This document shows, piece after piece, positions 6,958 through 19,396 of a stretch of DNA of 64,000 nt. The notes beneath the pieces are model-generated. The model did not search any database, had not been told where the DNA came from, and was given only the letters and a program-made list of their open reading frames with translations. How positions within the stretch are numbered: position 1 is the stretch's first letter; each line of letters starts with the position of its first letter. This DNA comes from Pseudomonas nunensis (GTDB lineage Bacteria; Pseudomonadota; Gammaproteobacteria; Pseudomonadales; Pseudomonadaceae): positions 5,706,501 to 5,770,500 of the forward strand of contig NZ_CP101125.1 of the NCBI RefSeq assembly GCF_024296925.1. Direction: 5' to 3'. The translations under genes were made by a program, and so were the position numbers.

Positions 6958-8277
6958 ATGCTTTTTTCATTGCCTGACCGGCTGCGCCCTCCGAGGTCCG
7001 AAGTGAAAACTGCTGTCGCCCCACTCGCCCATGAAGTTCCGCCTACTGTGCTGGACGATGTCGTCGCCGAGCTGAACGAGATCTACATCGAAAAAGGCAC
7101 GCCGATGTTCATGCGCACGGTGCTGGCGCTGTTCTCCGGCGGCTTCGCGACGTTCGCGCTGCTGTATTGCGTGCAGCCGATGATGCCGTTGCTGTCCCAC
7201 GAATATTCGATCAACGCGGCCCAGAGCAGCCTGATTCTGTCGGTGGCCACGGGCATGCTCGCCATTGGTCTGCTGATCACCGGGCCGATTTCTGACCGCG
7301 TCGGGCGTAAGCCGGTGATGGTGACGGCGTTGTTCGCCGCTGCGCTGTGCACCATGGCTAGCGCGATGATGCCTTCTTGGGAAGGTGTCTTGATCATGCG
7401 TGCGTTGATCGGGTTGTCGCTGAGCGGCCTGGCGGCGGTGGCCATGACTTACCTGAGCGAAGAGATCCACCCGCAGCACATCGGTCTGGCCATGGGTTTG
7501 TACATCGGTGGCAACGCGATTGGCGGGATGAGCGGACGCTTGATCACGGGTGTACTGATCGATGTTGTGAGCTGGCACACCGCGATGTTGGTGATCGGTG
7601 GCCTGGCGCTGATCGCAGCGACGGTGTTCTGGAAAATCCTCCCCGAATCGCGCAACTTCCGCGCTCGCTCGATGCACCCGCGCAGCCTGCTCGACGGCTT
7701 CACTATGCACTTTCGCGACGCTGGTCTACCTCTGCTGTTTCTTGAAGCCTTTGTGCTGATGGGCGCGTTTGTCACGCTGTTCAACTACATCGGCTATCGC
7801 CTTCTGGCCGCGCCTTACAACATGGACCAGGCCTTTGTCGGGTTGCTCTCGGTGGTGTACCTGTCGGGGATCTATAGCTCGGCGAAAATCGGTTCGCTGG
7901 CTGACAAACTGGGTCGACGCAAAGTGCTGTGGGCGACGATTGTGCTGATGCTCGCGGGCCTCGCGCTGACCATGTTTACGCCGCTGCCGCTGGTGATCAT
8001 TGGCATGCTGATCTTCACGTTTGGCTTCTTCGGCGCGCATTCGGTGGCGAGTAGCTGGATCGGGCGCCGGGCGATCAAGGCCAAAGGACAGGCTTCATCG
8101 TTGTATCTGTTCAGCTATTACGCCGGGTCGAGCATTGCCGGGACGGCGGGCGGGGTGTTCTGGCACCTTGGCGGCTGGAACGGGATTGGATTGTTTATTG
8201 GTGGGTTGTTGGTGATTGCGCTGTTGGTGGCGTTGAAATTGGCGAAGCTGCCACCGCTGGGCGGTGTAAAGGCCTGA
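6958..8277 (+). CDS. MFS transporter, YnfM-like
   Basis: 439 residues with 12 predicted membrane segments. The MFS signature after segment 2 reads GPISDRVGRKP, with the weaker second-half copy GSLADKLGRRK. About 50 polar residues precede the first segment (FMRTVLALFSGGFATFALLY), and similar leaders occur in Pseudomonas homologues. The start is uncertain: ATG 6958 has a weak ribosome site, whereas GTG 7003 follows GAGG. It lies divergent from a LysR gene, as in ynfL-ynfM. The substrate cannot be read from sequence; drug or metabolite efflux is the usual role. Confidence 0.82.
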   Translation: MLFSLPDRLRPPRSEVKTAVAPLAHEVPPTVLDDVVAELNEIYIEKGTPMFMRTVLALFSGGFATFALLYCVQPMMPLLSHEYSINAAQSSLILSVATGMLAIGLLITGPISDRVGRKPVMVTALFAAALCTMASAMMPSWEGVLIMRALIGLSLSGLAAVAMTYLSEEIHPQHIGLAMGLYIGGNAIGGMSGRLITGVLIDVVSWHTAMLVIGGLALIAATVFWKILPESRNFRARSMHPRSLLDGFTMHFRDAGLPLLFLEAFVLMGAFVTLFNYIGYRLLAAPYNMDQAFVGLLSVVYLSGIYSSAKIGSLADKLGRRKVLWATIVLMLAGLALTMFTPLPLVIIGMLIFTFGFFGAHSVASSWIGRRAIKAKGQASSLYLFSYYAGSSIAGTAGGVFWHLGGWNGIGLFIGGLLVIALLVALKLAKLPPLGGVKA

Positions 8278-8292
8278 CCCAAATCCCCCCCT

Positions 8293-8380
8293 GTGGGAGC
8301 GAGCCTGCTCGCGAAAGCGGTTGAACATTCAACAATGATGTCGACTGATCCATCGCTTTCGCGAGCAGGCTCGCTCCCAC
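8293..8380. repeat. REP pair (GTGGGAGCGAGCCTGCTCGC type)
   Basis: Inverted arms GTGGGAGCGAGCCTGCTCGC and GCGAGCAGGCTCGCTCCCAC lie about 48 bases apart, between the convergent MFS and hemE genes. Confidence 0.85.
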
Positions 8381-8408
8381 ATTGACCGCGTACGGTCTGG
8401 TATCCCAA

Positions 8409-8442
8409 ACAAAAACGCCCGGCATAAGCCGGGCGTTTTTTA
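8409..8442. terminator. bidirectional Rho-independent terminator between MFS and hemE
   Basis: The stem CGCCCGGCATAAGCCGGGCG is flanked by AAAAA on the left and TTTTTTA on the right, so it can stop both the plus-strand transporter and the minus-strand hemE transcript. Confidence 0.9.
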
Positions 8443-8453
8443 TTGGGCGACGA

Positions 8454-9521
8454 TCACTCGTGATACTGCGCCGACAGCTCATGCACCGCGCGCAGGAACG
8501 CGCCTGCATGCTCCGGATCAACTTCCGGGGTGATGCCATGGCCGAGGTTGAAGACGTGGCCGCTGCCCTTGCCGTAGCTGGCGAGGATGCGGCCCACTTC
8601 GGTGCGGATGGCTTCCGGTTTTGCGTAGAGCACCGTCGGGTCCATGTTGCCTTGCAGCGCGACTTTGTTGCCGACGCGATTACGGGCGTTGCCAATGTCG
8701 CAGGTCCAGTCCAGGCCCAGCGCGTCGGCGCCAGCGTCGGCAATACTTTCCAGCCACAGGCCTCCGCCCTTGGTGAACAGGATGACCGGCACTTTGCGGC
8801 CATCGTGTTCGCGGATCAGGCCGCTGACGATCTTGCGCATGTAGGCCAGGGAGAATTCCTGGTACGCCGCCGCCGAGAGGTTGCCGCCCCAGCTATCGAA
8901 GATCTGCACCGCTTGCGCGCCGGCCATGATCTGGCCGTTGAGGTAGCTGGTGACCGACTGAGCCAGCTTGTCCAGCAACAAGTGCAAGGCTTGCGGGTTG
9001 TCGTAGAGCATGGTTTTGGTCTTGCGGTAGTCTTTCGACGAGCCGCCTTCCACCATGTAGGTGGCCAGGGTCCATGGGCTGCCGGAGAAGCCGATCAGTG
9101 GCACGCGGCCGTTCAGTTCGCGGCGGATGGTGCTGACCGCGTCCATCACGTAGCCAAGGTCTTTGTGCGGATCAGGAATCGGCAAGGCTTCGATGTCGGC
9201 CAGGGTGCTGACGACTTTCTTGAAGCGCGGGCCTTCACCGGTTTCGAAGTACAGGCCTTGGCCCATGGCGTCCGGGATGGTCAGGATGTCGGAGAAGAGG
9301 ATCGCCGCGTCCAGTTGCGGATAGCGGTCGAGCGGTTGCATCGTGACTTCGCAAGCGAACTCCGGGTTCATGCACAGGCTCATGAAGTCACCGGCCTTGG
9401 CACGGCTGGCGCGGTATTCAGGCAGGTAGCGACCGGCCTGGCGCATCATCCATACCGGCGTGACGTCTACAGGTTGCTTGAGCAGGGCGCGAAGGAAACG
9501 GTCGTTCTTCAGGGCAGTCAT
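8454..9521 (-). CDS. hemE: uroporphyrinogen decarboxylase
   Basis: Removes the four acetate carboxyls of uroporphyrinogen III to give coproporphyrinogen III in cytoplasmic haem synthesis. The 355 residues match the usual length. The family N-terminal signature [14 protein letters not shown] is at ~24-37, and the second signature [13 protein letters not shown] is in the middle. It is followed by a bidirectional terminator. The spacer upstream, before gltD, holds a REP pair, so hemE seems to have its own promoter. Confidence 0.97.
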   Translation of the reverse strand: MTALKNDRFLRALLKQPVDVTPVWMMRQAGRYLPEYRASRAKAGDFMSLCMNPEFACEVTMQPLDRYPQLDAAILFSDILTIPDAMGQGLYFETGEGPRFKKVVSTLADIEALPIPDPHKDLGYVMDAVSTIRRELNGRVPLIGFSGSPWTLATYMVEGGSSKDYRKTKTMLYDNPQALHLLLDKLAQSVTSYLNGQIMAGAQAVQIFDSWGGNLSAAAYQEFSLAYMRKIVSGLIREHDGRKVPVILFTKGGGLWLESIADAGADALGLDWTCDIGNARNRVGNKVALQGNMDPTVLYAKPEAIRTEVGRILASYGKGSGHVFNLGHGITPEVDPEHAGAFLRAVHELSAQYHE

Positions 9522-9655
9522 GTCGGCATCCGGAAAAAAAGTGCGGGCATTTTCTCAGAGCGCGACGCAAAAGGCACGGCAAGCGCCGCACCTTTTGTCT
9601 ATCGGGTCAATTTGTCGCGGTGGAATGCGGTGTTTGGCAACACCCTGAAACCAAT

Positions 9656-9743
9656 GTGGGAGCGGGCTTGCTCGCGAAAGCGGTGTGTCAGGCAACATTA
9701 CTGCTGTCTGACACTCCGTCTTCGCGAGCAAGCCCGCTCCCAC
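9656..9743. repeat. REP pair (GTGGGAGCGGGCTTGCTCGC type)
   Basis: Arms GTGGGAGCGGGCTTGCTCGC and GCGAGCAAGCCCGCTCCCAC surround an inner GTGTCAG...CTGACAC pairing. It lies immediately downstream of gltD. Confidence 0.88.
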
Positions 9744-9773
9744 ATTTTGATCCCATTTCAGGTCGGGATCGGG

Positions 9774-11225
<1,452 letters not shown>

Positions 11226-14200
11226 TCACTGCGGATTGGCACGGGTGCTGGAAAGCAACGATTTCAGGTTGGCAGCCTTGGGCTTGACCAGCCAGAAACG
11301 GCGCAGATAGTCGTCGAGGTTTTCAGCGAGGTTACGACCCCATTCGCTGTCGGTTTCCGCGACGTATTCGTCCAGCACGCGTTGCAGGTGGCTGCGATAG
11401 GCTTCCATCGCTTCGCCGCTGATCCGCTGGATTTCCACCAGTTCGTGGTTGACCCGGTCAACGAAGGTGTTGTCCTGGTCGAGCACGTAGGCGAAACCGC
11501 CGGTCATGCCTGAGCCGAAGTTGTAACCGGTCTTGCCCAGAACGCAGACGAAACCACCGGTCATGTACTCGCAGCAGTGATCGCCAGTGCCTTCAACCAC
11601 GGTGTGAGCACCGGAGTTACGCACAGCGAAACGCTCGCCCGCGGTGCCGGCGGCGAACAGCTTGCCGCCAGTGGCGCCGTACAGGCAGGTGTTGCCGATA
11701 ATGGCACTGTCCTGAGTCTTGTAGACGCTGCCCTTCGGCGGAACGATGACCAGTTTGCCGCCGGTCATGCCTTTGCCGACGTAATCGTTGGCGTCGCCTT
11801 CCAGGTACATGTTCAGGCCGCCGGCGTTCCACACACCGAAGCTCTGACCGGCCGTCCCTTTGAAGCGGAAGGTGATCGGCGCGTTCGCCATGCCTTGGTT
11901 GCCGTGCTTGCGCGCGATTTCACCGGAGATCCGCGCGCCGATCGAACGGTCGCAGTTGCAGATATCCAGGGCGAACTCGGCGCCGCTCTTGTCGTTGATG
12001 GCGGAAGTGGCCAAGTCGACCATTTTCTCGGCCAGCAGGCCTTTGTCGAACGGCGGGTTGCGGTCCACCTGGCAGAATTGTGGCTTGTCTGCCGGGATGT
12101 GATCGCTGCCGAGCAACGGGGTCAGGTCCAGGTGTTGCTGCTTGGCGGTCTGGCCTTCGAGGATTTCCAGCAGATCGGTACGGCCGATCAGCTCTTCGAG
12201 GGAGCGCACGCCCAGCTTGGCCAGCCACTCACGGGTTTCTTCGGCGACGTAGGTGAAGAAATTCACCACCATGTCGACGGTGCCGATGTAGTGATCCTTG
12301 CGCAGCTTCTCGTTTTGAGTCGCGACGCCGGTGGCGCAGTTGTTCAGGTGGCAGATGCGCAGGTATTTGCAGCCCAAGGCGATCATTGGCGCGGTGCCGA
12401 AGCCGAAGCTTTCAGCGCCGAGGATCGCAGCCTTGATCACGTCAAGGCCGGTTTTCAGGCCGCCGTCGGTTTGTACCCGGACTTTGCCGCGCAGGTCGTT
12501 GCCACGCAGGGTCTGGTGGGTTTCGGCCAAGCCGAGTTCCCACGGAGCGCCCGCGTATTTGATCGAAGTCAGCGGCGATGCGCCGGTGCCGCCGTCGTAG
12601 CCGGAGATGGTGATCAAGTCCGCGTAGGCCTTGGCCACACCGGCAGCGATGGTGCCAACGCCCGCTTCTGCAACGAGTTTCACCGAGACCAGGGCCTTCG
12701 GGTTGACTTGTTTCAGGTCGAAAATCAGCTGCGACAAGTCTTCGATCGAATAGATGTCGTGGTGCGGCGGCGGCGAAATCAGGGTCACGCCCGGCACTGC
12801 ATAACGCAGCTTGGCGATCAGACCGTTGACCTTGCCACCTGGCAGCTGACCACCTTCGCCGGGCTTGGCGCCCTGAGCGACTTTGATCTGCAGCACTTCA
12901 GCGTTGACCAGGTATTCCGGGGTCACACCGAAACGGCCAGTCGCCACTTGCTTGATTTTCGAGCTCTTGATCGTGCCGTAGCGCGCCGGGTCTTCGCCGC
13001 CTTCGCCGGAGTTGGAACGCGCACCGAGGCGGTTCATGGCTTCGGCCAGGGCTTCGTGAGCCTCAGGCGACAAAGCGCCGAGGGAGATGCCCGCAGAGTC
13101 GAAGCGCTTGAGCACCGATTCCAGTGGTTCGATCTCGCTGATGTCCAGCGCCGTGTCCAAGGTTTTCACTTTGAACAAGTCGCGGATCATCGACACCGGA
13201 CGGTTGTCCACCAGCGCCGTGTATTCCTTGAACTTGCTGTAGTCGCCCTGCTGCACAGCGGCTTGCAGAGTGCTGACCACGTCCGGGTTGTAGGCGTGAT
13301 ATTCGCCACCGTGGACGAACTTCAGCAAACCGCCCTGCTGGATTGGCTTGCGCGGGCTCCAGGCTTCGGCGGCGAGGGCTTTCTGTTCGGCTTCGATATC
13401 GACGAAACGCGCACCCTTGATGCGGCTCGGCACACCACGGAAGCTCAGTTCGCAAACTTCTTCGGACAGGCCGATGGCTTCGAACAACTGCGCACCACGG
13501 TACGAAGTGATGGTCGAGATGCCCATCTTCGACAGGATCTTCAGCAGACCTTTGGTGATGCCTTTGCGGTAGTTCTTGAACACCTCATAGAGGTCGCCCA
13601 GCACTTCACCTGTACGGATCAGGTCGCCCAGCACTTCGTAGGCCAGGAACGGATAAACCGCCGAGGCGCCGAAACCGATCAACACCGCAAAGTGATGCGG
13701 GTCGCGAGCGGTGGCGGTTTCAACCAGGATGTTGGAGTCGCAACGCAGGCCTTTTTCGGTCAGGCGGTGGTGCACCGCGCCGGTAGCCAGCGAAGCGTGG
13801 ATCGGCAACTTGCCCGGGGCAATGTGACGGTCACTCAATACAACCTGGGTACGACCGGAACGCACGGCTTCTTCAGCCTGATCGGCCACATTGCGGATCG
13901 CCGCTTCGAGGCCGACGCTTTCGTCGTAGTTGAGGTCGATGATCGCGCGCTCGAAGCCCGGACGATCGAGGTTCATCAGCGAGCGCCACTTGGCCGGGGA
14001 AATGACCGGCGAGCTGAGGATCACGCGCGAAGCGTGTTCCGGCGACTCCTGGAAAATGTTGCGCTCGGCACCGAGGCAGATTTCCAGCGACATGACGATA
14101 GCTTCACGCAGCGGGTCGATCGGCGGGTTGGTGACCTGCGCGAACTGCTGGCGGAAATAGTCGTACGGCGTACGCACGCGCTGAGACAGCACGGCCATCG

Positions 14201-15671
14201 GCGTATCGTCGCCCATCGAGCCAACGGCTTCGTAGCCTTGCTCGCCGAGCGGACGCAGCACCTGATCGCGTTCTTCGAACGTGACTTGGTACATCTTCAT
14301 GTACTGCTTGAGTTGGTCCACGTCATAGAAAGCCGAACCGTGGTCGTTGTCTTCCATGGTCGCCTGGATGCGCAGGGCATTCTTGCGCAGCCATTGCTTG
14401 TACGGATGACGAGACTTCAAGCGGTTGTCGATGGCGTCGGTGTCGAGGATCTGGCCGGTTTCGGTGTCCACGGCAAAGATCTGGCCCGGCCCCACACGAC
14501 CCTTGGCGATCACGTCTTCAGGCTGGTAGTTCCAGACACCGATTTCCGAGGCCAGGGTGATGAAGCCGTTTTTGGTGGTGACCCAACGCGCCGGGCGCAG
14601 ACCGTTACGGTCGAGCAGGCACACCGCGTAGCGACCGTCGGTCATTACCACGCCGGCCGGGCCATCCCAAGGTTCCATGTGCATCGAGTTGTATTCGTAG
14701 AATGCCCGCAGATCCGGGTCCATGGTTTCGACGTTCTGCCACGCAGGCGGAATGATCATCCGCACGCCACGGAACAGGTCGATGCCGCCAGTGACCATCA
14801 GCTCGAGCATGTTGTCCATGCTGGAGGAGTCGGAACCCACGCGGTTGACCAATGGGCCGAGTTCTTCCAGGTCCATCAAATCGTTGGTGAACTTGGTGCG
14901 ACGGGCCACGGCCCAGTTACGGTTACCGGTGATGGTGTTGATCTCGCCGTTGTGGGCGAGGAAGCGGAACGGCTGCGCCAACGGCCATTTCGGCAGGGTG
15001 TTGGTCGAGAAGCGCTGGTGGAACACGCAGATCGAGGTTTGCAGGCGCTGGTCGCTGAGGTCTGGATAGAAGGCGGTGAGATCCGCCGGCATCATCAGGC
15101 CTTTATAAATGATGGTTTTGTGCGAAAAGCTGCAGATGTAGTGATCGACGTCGGCGGCGTTGGCCACGGACGAGCGACGACGCGAAGTGAACAGCTTGAT
15201 TGCCATGTCCTGATCGCTCAGGCCTTCACCACCGATGTACACCTGTTCGATCTGCGGCAGGCGCTCAAGGGCCAGGCGGCCGAGGACGCTGGTGTCGATT
15301 GGCACTTTGCGCCAGCCAACGAGGGTCAGGCCGGCAGCGAGGATCTCGCGGTTCATGTTCTCGCGAGCGGCTTCGGCTTTGACCGGGTCCTGGTTGAAGA
15401 AGACCATGCCCACGGCATATTGCTTGGGCAGTGCAACGCCGAAGGTTTCCTGGGCAATGGCTCGCAGGAACACATCCGGCTTTTGAATCAGCAAGCCGCA
15501 ACCGTCACCGGTCTTGCCGTCGGCGTTGATCCCACCGCGGTGGGTCATGCAGGTCAGGGCCTCAATGGCCGTTTGCAAAAGGGTATGACTGGGCTCGCCC
15601 TGCATATGGGCTATCAGGCCAAAACCGCAGTTATCCTTGAATTCATCTGGTTGGTACAGACCTGCTTTCAT
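11226..15671 (-). CDS. gltB: glutamate synthase (NADPH) large subunit
   Basis: 1481 residues, the normal length. Converts glutamine plus 2-oxoglutarate to two glutamates. The N-terminal [11 protein letters not shown] places the class II amidotransferase cysteine near the start, with only ~15 residues of propeptide-like leader. The central FMN/3Fe-4S domain has [19 protein letters not shown] and [16 protein letters not shown], and a C-terminal GXGXG-type beta-helix follows ([20 protein letters not shown]). ATG 15671 was chosen over a GTG two codons upstream. It is cotranscribed with gltD and probably nitrogen-regulated, although I did not identify a control site. Confidence 0.96.
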   Translation of the reverse strand: MKAGLYQPDEFKDNCGFGLIAHMQGEPSHTLLQTAIEALTCMTHRGGINADGKTGDGCGLLIQKPDVFLRAIAQETFGVALPKQYAVGMVFFNQDPVKAEAARENMNREILAAGLTLVGWRKVPIDTSVLGRLALERLPQIEQVYIGGEGLSDQDMAIKLFTSRRRSSVANAADVDHYICSFSHKTIIYKGLMMPADLTAFYPDLSDQRLQTSICVFHQRFSTNTLPKWPLAQPFRFLAHNGEINTITGNRNWAVARRTKFTNDLMDLEELGPLVNRVGSDSSSMDNMLELMVTGGIDLFRGVRMIIPPAWQNVETMDPDLRAFYEYNSMHMEPWDGPAGVVMTDGRYAVCLLDRNGLRPARWVTTKNGFITLASEIGVWNYQPEDVIAKGRVGPGQIFAVDTETGQILDTDAIDNRLKSRHPYKQWLRKNALRIQATMEDNDHGSAFYDVDQLKQYMKMYQVTFEERDQVLRPLGEQGYEAVGSMGDDTPMAVLSQRVRTPYDYFRQQFAQVTNPPIDPLREAIVMSLEICLGAERNIFQESPEHASRVILSSPVISPAKWRSLMNLDRPGFERAIIDLNYDESVGLEAAIRNVADQAEEAVRSGRTQVVLSDRHIAPGKLPIHASLATGAVHHRLTEKGLRCDSNILVETATARDPHHFAVLIGFGASAVYPFLAYEVLGDLIRTGEVLGDLYEVFKNYRKGITKGLLKILSKMGISTITSYRGAQLFEAIGLSEEVCELSFRGVPSRIKGARFVDIEAEQKALAAEAWSPRKPIQQGGLLKFVHGGEYHAYNPDVVSTLQAAVQQGDYSKFKEYTALVDNRPVSMIRDLFKVKTLDTALDISEIEPLESVLKRFDSAGISLGALSPEAHEALAEAMNRLGARSNSGEGGEDPARYGTIKSSKIKQVATGRFGVTPEYLVNAEVLQIKVAQGAKPGEGGQLPGGKVNGLIAKLRYAVPGVTLISPPPHHDIYSIEDLSQLIFDLKQVNPKALVSVKLVAEAGVGTIAAGVAKAYADLITISGYDGGTGASPLTSIKYAGAPWELGLAETHQTLRGNDLRGKVRVQTDGGLKTGLDVIKAAILGAESFGFGTAPMIALGCKYLRICHLNNCATGVATQNEKLRKDHYIGTVDMVVNFFTYVAEETREWLAKLGVRSLEELIGRTDLLEILEGQTAKQQHLDLTPLLGSDHIPADKPQFCQVDRNPPFDKGLLAEKMVDLATSAINDKSGAEFALDICNCDRSIGARISGEIARKHGNQGMANAPITFRFKGTAGQSFGVWNAGGLNMYLEGDANDYVGKGMTGGKLVIVPPKGSVYKTQDSAIIGNTCLYGATGGKLFAAGTAGERFAVRNSGAHTVVEGTGDHCCEYMTGGFVCVLGKTGYNFGSGMTGGFAYVLDQDNTFVDRVNHELVEIQRISGEAMEAYRSHLQRVLDEYVAETDSEWGRNLAENLDDYLRRFWLVKPKAANLKSLLSSTRANPQ

Positions 15672-16021
15672 AGACACTTTCTCACCAGGCTGCCTCTTAT
15701 CGAGGCAAATTTCTTTTCAATTCAACCACTTGCCATCCACGCCGAACGTACGTCGGCTTTGCGGGGGCAAAAGGGAGGTCATTGTACACACCGACACTTA
15801 CGCTCACAAATTTGACGACGAAATGTCGCAAATCTATGTCGCATTTGTGAAAGGTTTAAAGCGATATGCTGTGCTAGTCAAAACTTTTTTAATTTTGACC
15901 GCAACGACTCAAAGACCACTATGACGCAGACACCACAAGGCACGCGGCCTGTAGAGGCGGCATGCGCTTGTAGAAATTTTGAGGTGCCGAGAGAGGCGGC
16001 CTGGGTAAGGCCGCCGAATCT
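15672..16021. promoter_or_regulatory. gltB upstream region with a 7-bp-stem hairpin
   Basis: About 350 bases contain no gene. It must carry the gltBD promoter (minus strand) and the end of the aroB-damX transcript. A GGCGGCC/GGCCGCC hairpin (15995-16015) directly after the damX-like stop could terminate that transcript, although the T-run is poor. The middle is AT-rich (AAACTTTTTTAATTTTGACC), as expected for a promoter zone. I found no specific regulator site. Confidence 0.5.
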
Positions 16022-17611
16022 TCAGCGAGCTGTTGCCAGTTCCTGTTGGACGCTGGCGACGGAGCGAGGCCAAGGTTTACCAGCCTGAACCTTCGCTGGC
16101 AAGGCCTTGATGGCGCTAACGGCTGCATCGCGGTTGGCGAAGCTGCCGTAGGTGATGACGAAAAGCGGTTTGCCGTTGAGGACTTTCTTGAAATAACGGT
16201 ACTCGCCGCCCTGCTCCTTGACGAAGGTTTGCGCGGCGGCTTCGGAGCTGGTGCCGAGGATCTGCACCACGTAGTTGCCCGGAGCTTGCCCGGCGTACCA
16301 GCTGCCACCGGCAGCTTTGGCGACGGCAACCGGCTTCTCGGCCGGTTTGGCCGCGACAACAGGCTTGGCCGGCGCTGGAGCCGGTTTGGCGGCTGGTGCA
16401 GGCGCTGGCTTGGCGGTAGCGACCTGAGTCGGTGCTGGCGCAGGTTTGGCGGCTGGCGTTGGTGTTGGCGCAGGGCCAGGCTGGATGCCGGCAGGCGGCG
16501 CAACCGTGGTCACGGTTGGCGGTGTAGCGCTGGAGCCTTCGACCGGCACGCCGTCGTCGCCTTCAGTAATACCGCCGGCCGCTTCCGCCAGCGGGCTGCG
16601 CATGACCGGTTGCGATTGGCCGACCAGCGGCAATGGCATCGGCTGCGTGTTGCCAGCGAACTCTACCGAAGGAGCGCCCCCGGCAGCGTTAGGTTTTGGC
16701 GTGCCCAGTGGCAGTTGGGCTTGTTCGTTGGCCGGTGCGCCGGTGGTCGGTGTCTTGCTGCGGCCCGGCATCAACCAGGCGGCGGCTACCGCGACCACGA
16801 CTACGGCGGAAATCGCCAATACGTGTTTCTTCGGCATGTTGAACCCCATACTTGGACGCTTCACCGCTGTGCGGCTGGCAATCATGGCTTCGATCATCGC
16901 ATCGCGGGCGACCTGGTTGATGTTGCCAGGCCAACCGTCGGAGCTTTCGTGAATATCAGAGATCTGATCTGCGGTAAAAAGTTCGATACCCCGACCGGCG
17001 CCTTCGAGACGCTGATCCAGGTATTCGCGGGTTTCTTCTTCGGTGTACGGCTGCAATTCGATGACGTGGAAGCGCTCTTCCTCAAGGCTCAGCGCCTCAA
17101 GTTGCGCAATCAGCGACGACTCGCCGAACAGGAACACATGCGGGCGACCCTCCGGTGCACCAGCCGCCAACGCCATCAAGGCTTCGAGGGCGGATTCGTC
17201 GAGTTGCTCGGCGTCGTCCACCAGCAAATAGACTTCCTGCCCGGTCAGCGCGAGCTGCACCACTTGGGCCAGAATCGCGTTGATCTCGGCCTGGGCCACG
17301 TTCAGCGCCTGGGCGACTTGACGCAGCACGCCAGCGGCATCGCCAGCGCCACGGGCGGAAACCACCACGCTTTGCACGGACTGCTTGTTGGTGCTGGCCA
17401 CCAGGGCCTGACGCAACAGGGTCTTGCCGCTGCCTTGCGGGCCAGTGACTACCAGCAGCAACTGGCTGTAGCGCGCCAGGTGATGCAGTTGTCCCAGCAC
17501 CGGTTTGCGCTGGGCCGGGAAAAATTTGAAGCCAGGCACCCGTGGAGCAAAAGGGTCATGACTTAACTGGAAATGGCCGAGGAAAGCCTCGTCGGCATGC
17601 AAACTAGTCAT
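16022..17611 (-). CDS. AAA ATPase/SPOR-domain protein, DamX-like
   Basis: 529 residues. The N-terminal ExeA/GspA-like AAA domain has Walker A GPQGSGKT at ~57-64 and a Walker B-like VYLLVDDAEQLDE. A single membrane segment (HVLAISAVVVVAVAAAWLM) is followed by a long Ala/Pro/Lys-rich linker, then a C-terminal SPOR domain (SWYAGQAPGNYVVQILGTSS... FVITYGSFANRDAA) that binds denuded septal peptidoglycan. E. coli damX sits in the same place, after aroK-aroB, but is shorter and lacks a canonical ATPase. A cell-division or envelope role is inferred. It starts 10 bases after aroB. Confidence 0.85.
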   Translation of the reverse strand: MTSLHADEAFLGHFQLSHDPFAPRVPGFKFFPAQRKPVLGQLHHLARYSQLLLVVTGPQGSGKTLLRQALVASTNKQSVQSVVVSARGAGDAAGVLRQVAQALNVAQAEINAILAQVVQLALTGQEVYLLVDDAEQLDESALEALMALAAGAPEGRPHVFLFGESSLIAQLEALSLEEERFHVIELQPYTEEETREYLDQRLEGAGRGIELFTADQISDIHESSDGWPGNINQVARDAMIEAMIASRTAVKRPSMGFNMPKKHVLAISAVVVVAVAAAWLMPGRSKTPTTGAPANEQAQLPLGTPKPNAAGGAPSVEFAGNTQPMPLPLVGQSQPVMRSPLAEAAGGITEGDDGVPVEGSSATPPTVTTVAPPAGIQPGPAPTPTPAAKPAPAPTQVATAKPAPAPAAKPAPAPAKPVVAAKPAEKPVAVAKAAGGSWYAGQAPGNYVVQILGTSSEAAAQTFVKEQGGEYRYFKKVLNGKPLFVITYGSFANRDAAVSAIKALPAKVQAGKPWPRSVASVQQELATAR

Positions 17612-17621
17612 CGGGATCTTA

Positions 17622-18722
17622 TTAACCTTTAAGCTGAGCCAGGGCGCGGTAATCCGCTCCCAGCGTGGCCTGTAGAACCTCTTTCGGATAATCGTCGGTC
17701 ACCACCGCTTCGCCCATGTGGCGCAGCAGCACCAGGCGCAAACGACCGTCGATCACTTTCTTGTCAATTGCCATGTGTTCGAGAAAATCGGCTTCAGTCA
17801 TCTCTTCCGGCGGCACGACCGGCAGGCCGGCACGCTGGAACAGGCGAATGCCGCGATCGCGCTCCTGCTCGCTGATCCAGCCCAGGCGTGCGGACATTTC
17901 CAGCGCCATTACGGTGCCAGCAGCGACCGCTTCACCATGTAGCCACACACCATAGCCCATGTGGGTTTCGATGGCGTGGCCGAAGGTGTGCCCCAGGTTC
18001 AGCGTGGCGCGCACGCCGGTTTCTTTTTCGTCGGCGCCCACCACTTCAGCCTTGGCCTCGCAGGAGCGCTTGATAGCGTACGTCAGGGCGACCTGATCGA
18101 GGGCGCGCAGGCGATCGACGTTTTCTTCGAGCCAAGTGAGGAACGGCTCGTCGCAGATCAGCCCGTACTTGATGACTTCAGCCAGGCCCGCAGACAGTTC
18201 GCGAGCCGGCAGGGTGTTGAGGGTGGCGGTATCGATCAGCACCACATTCGGCTGATAGAAGGCGCCGACCATGTTCTTGCCCAGCGGATGATTGATCCCG
18301 GTCTTGCCGCCCACCGATGAGTCGACTTGCGACAGCAACGTGGTTGGCACTTGGATGAAATCGACGCCGCGCTGGTAGCAGGCGGCGGCAAAACCGGCCA
18401 TGTCACCAATCACGCCGCCGCCGAGGGCGATCACCGTGGTGCGGCGGTCGTGGCGGGCGGTCAGCAGACCGTCGAAAATCAGTTGCAGGGTTTCCCAAGT
18501 CTTGAAGGCTTCGCCGTCGGGCAGCACCACGGAGACCGCCGAGAACTGAGCGAGGCTTTTGGTCAGACGTTCGAGATAGAGCGGCGCAACGGTCTCGTTG
18601 GAGATGATTGCCACTTGCCGCCCGCGAATGTGCGGGGTCAGCAACTCGGGCTGATCCAACAAACCTTCGCCAATATGAATCGGGTAGCTGCGCTCGCCTA
18701 GATCGACCTTGAGTGTCTGCAT
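17622..18722 (-). CDS. aroB: 3-dehydroquinate synthase
   Basis: Second step of the shikimate pathway, making 3-dehydroquinate from DAHP with NAD+ and a metal. The 366 residues match the family. Visible signatures are [46 protein letters not shown] and the metal-ligand region [12 protein letters not shown]. It lies 151 bases after aroK on the same strand, with the damX-like gene right behind it. Confidence 0.97.
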   Translation of the reverse strand: MQTLKVDLGERSYPIHIGEGLLDQPELLTPHIRGRQVAIISNETVAPLYLERLTKSLAQFSAVSVVLPDGEAFKTWETLQLIFDGLLTARHDRRTTVIALGGGVIGDMAGFAAACYQRGVDFIQVPTTLLSQVDSSVGGKTGINHPLGKNMVGAFYQPNVVLIDTATLNTLPARELSAGLAEVIKYGLICDEPFLTWLEENVDRLRALDQVALTYAIKRSCEAKAEVVGADEKETGVRATLNLGHTFGHAIETHMGYGVWLHGEAVAAGTVMALEMSARLGWISEQERDRGIRLFQRAGLPVVPPEEMTEADFLEHMAIDKKVIDGRLRLVLLRHMGEAVVTDDYPKEVLQATLGADYRALAQLKG

Positions 18723-18873
18723 GTGTCCCCACAGTGAAGATGGAATCAGGCGTCCTGCCTTGAGTTAACGAAGGTGCGCGGCGCCTGCTGGTGTGACGCC
18801 GTTTGATAGCCATCCGCCACAACCTTGAGCGGCCATGACAGGACGCCGAGGATAGCGCATTTCGCGCTGCGCT

Positions 18874-19392
18874 TTAACGGGGAGGAAGCTGCTGCAAGCG
18901 TTCGAGGATGTCGAGCACCACCATTCGTGGCGGCCGCTCATCGGTTTCGACCACCAGATCGGCGATTTCCCGATAAAGCGGATCGCGGATCGCCAGCAGA
19001 TCCCGCAGGGTCTTGGCCGGATCGGCGGTGCGCAACAACGGACGATTGCGGTCACGGGAGGTGCGGCCGACTTGCTGCTCGACAGACGCATGCAGATACA
19101 CCACACGTCCCCCGGCATGCAGGGCCCGACGATTGGCTTCGCGCATCACTGCACCGCCACCGGTCGCCAGCACCACGCCGTCGCAGCCGCACAGCTCTTC
19201 GATCATCGCTTGCTCGCGATCACGAAAGCCGGGCTCACCTTCCTTATCGAAGATCCACGGGATATTGGCGCCCGTGCGCAATTCAATTTCCTTGTCGGAA
19301 TCTTTGAACGGCAGGCGCAGCTCTTTGGCCAGCAAACGGCCGATGGTGCTTTTTCCAGCCCCCATCGGTCCAACAAGAATCAAATTTCGCAC
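18874..19392 (-). CDS. aroK: shikimate kinase
   Basis: Phosphorylates shikimate with ATP. 172 residues, with P-loop GPMGAGKST at ~8-16, the shikimate-binding DSDKEIE and the GGGAV loop. The start is GTG 19392, only 4 bases after the pilQ stop codon. A downstream ATG would remove the P-loop, so GTG is well supported. The pilQ-aroK-aroB order is the same as E. coli hofQ-aroK-aroB. Confidence 0.96.
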   Translation of the reverse strand: MRNLILVGPMGAGKSTIGRLLAKELRLPFKDSDKEIELRTGANIPWIFDKEGEPGFRDREQAMIEELCGCDGVVLATGGGAVMREANRRALHAGGRVVYLHASVEQQVGRTSRDRNRPLLRTADPAKTLRDLLAIRDPLYREIADLVVETDERPPRMVVLDILERLQQLPPR

Positions 19393-19396
19393 AGAA

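Noticed and set aside
11577..15815. A 1412-codon open frame antisense to gltB, and similar long frames opposite hemE/gltD (8382-11198) and opgH (57763-60231)
   Set aside because: They mirror highly coding GC-rich genes, have His/Arg/Gln-rich low-quality translations, and lack family motifs and ribosome sites.
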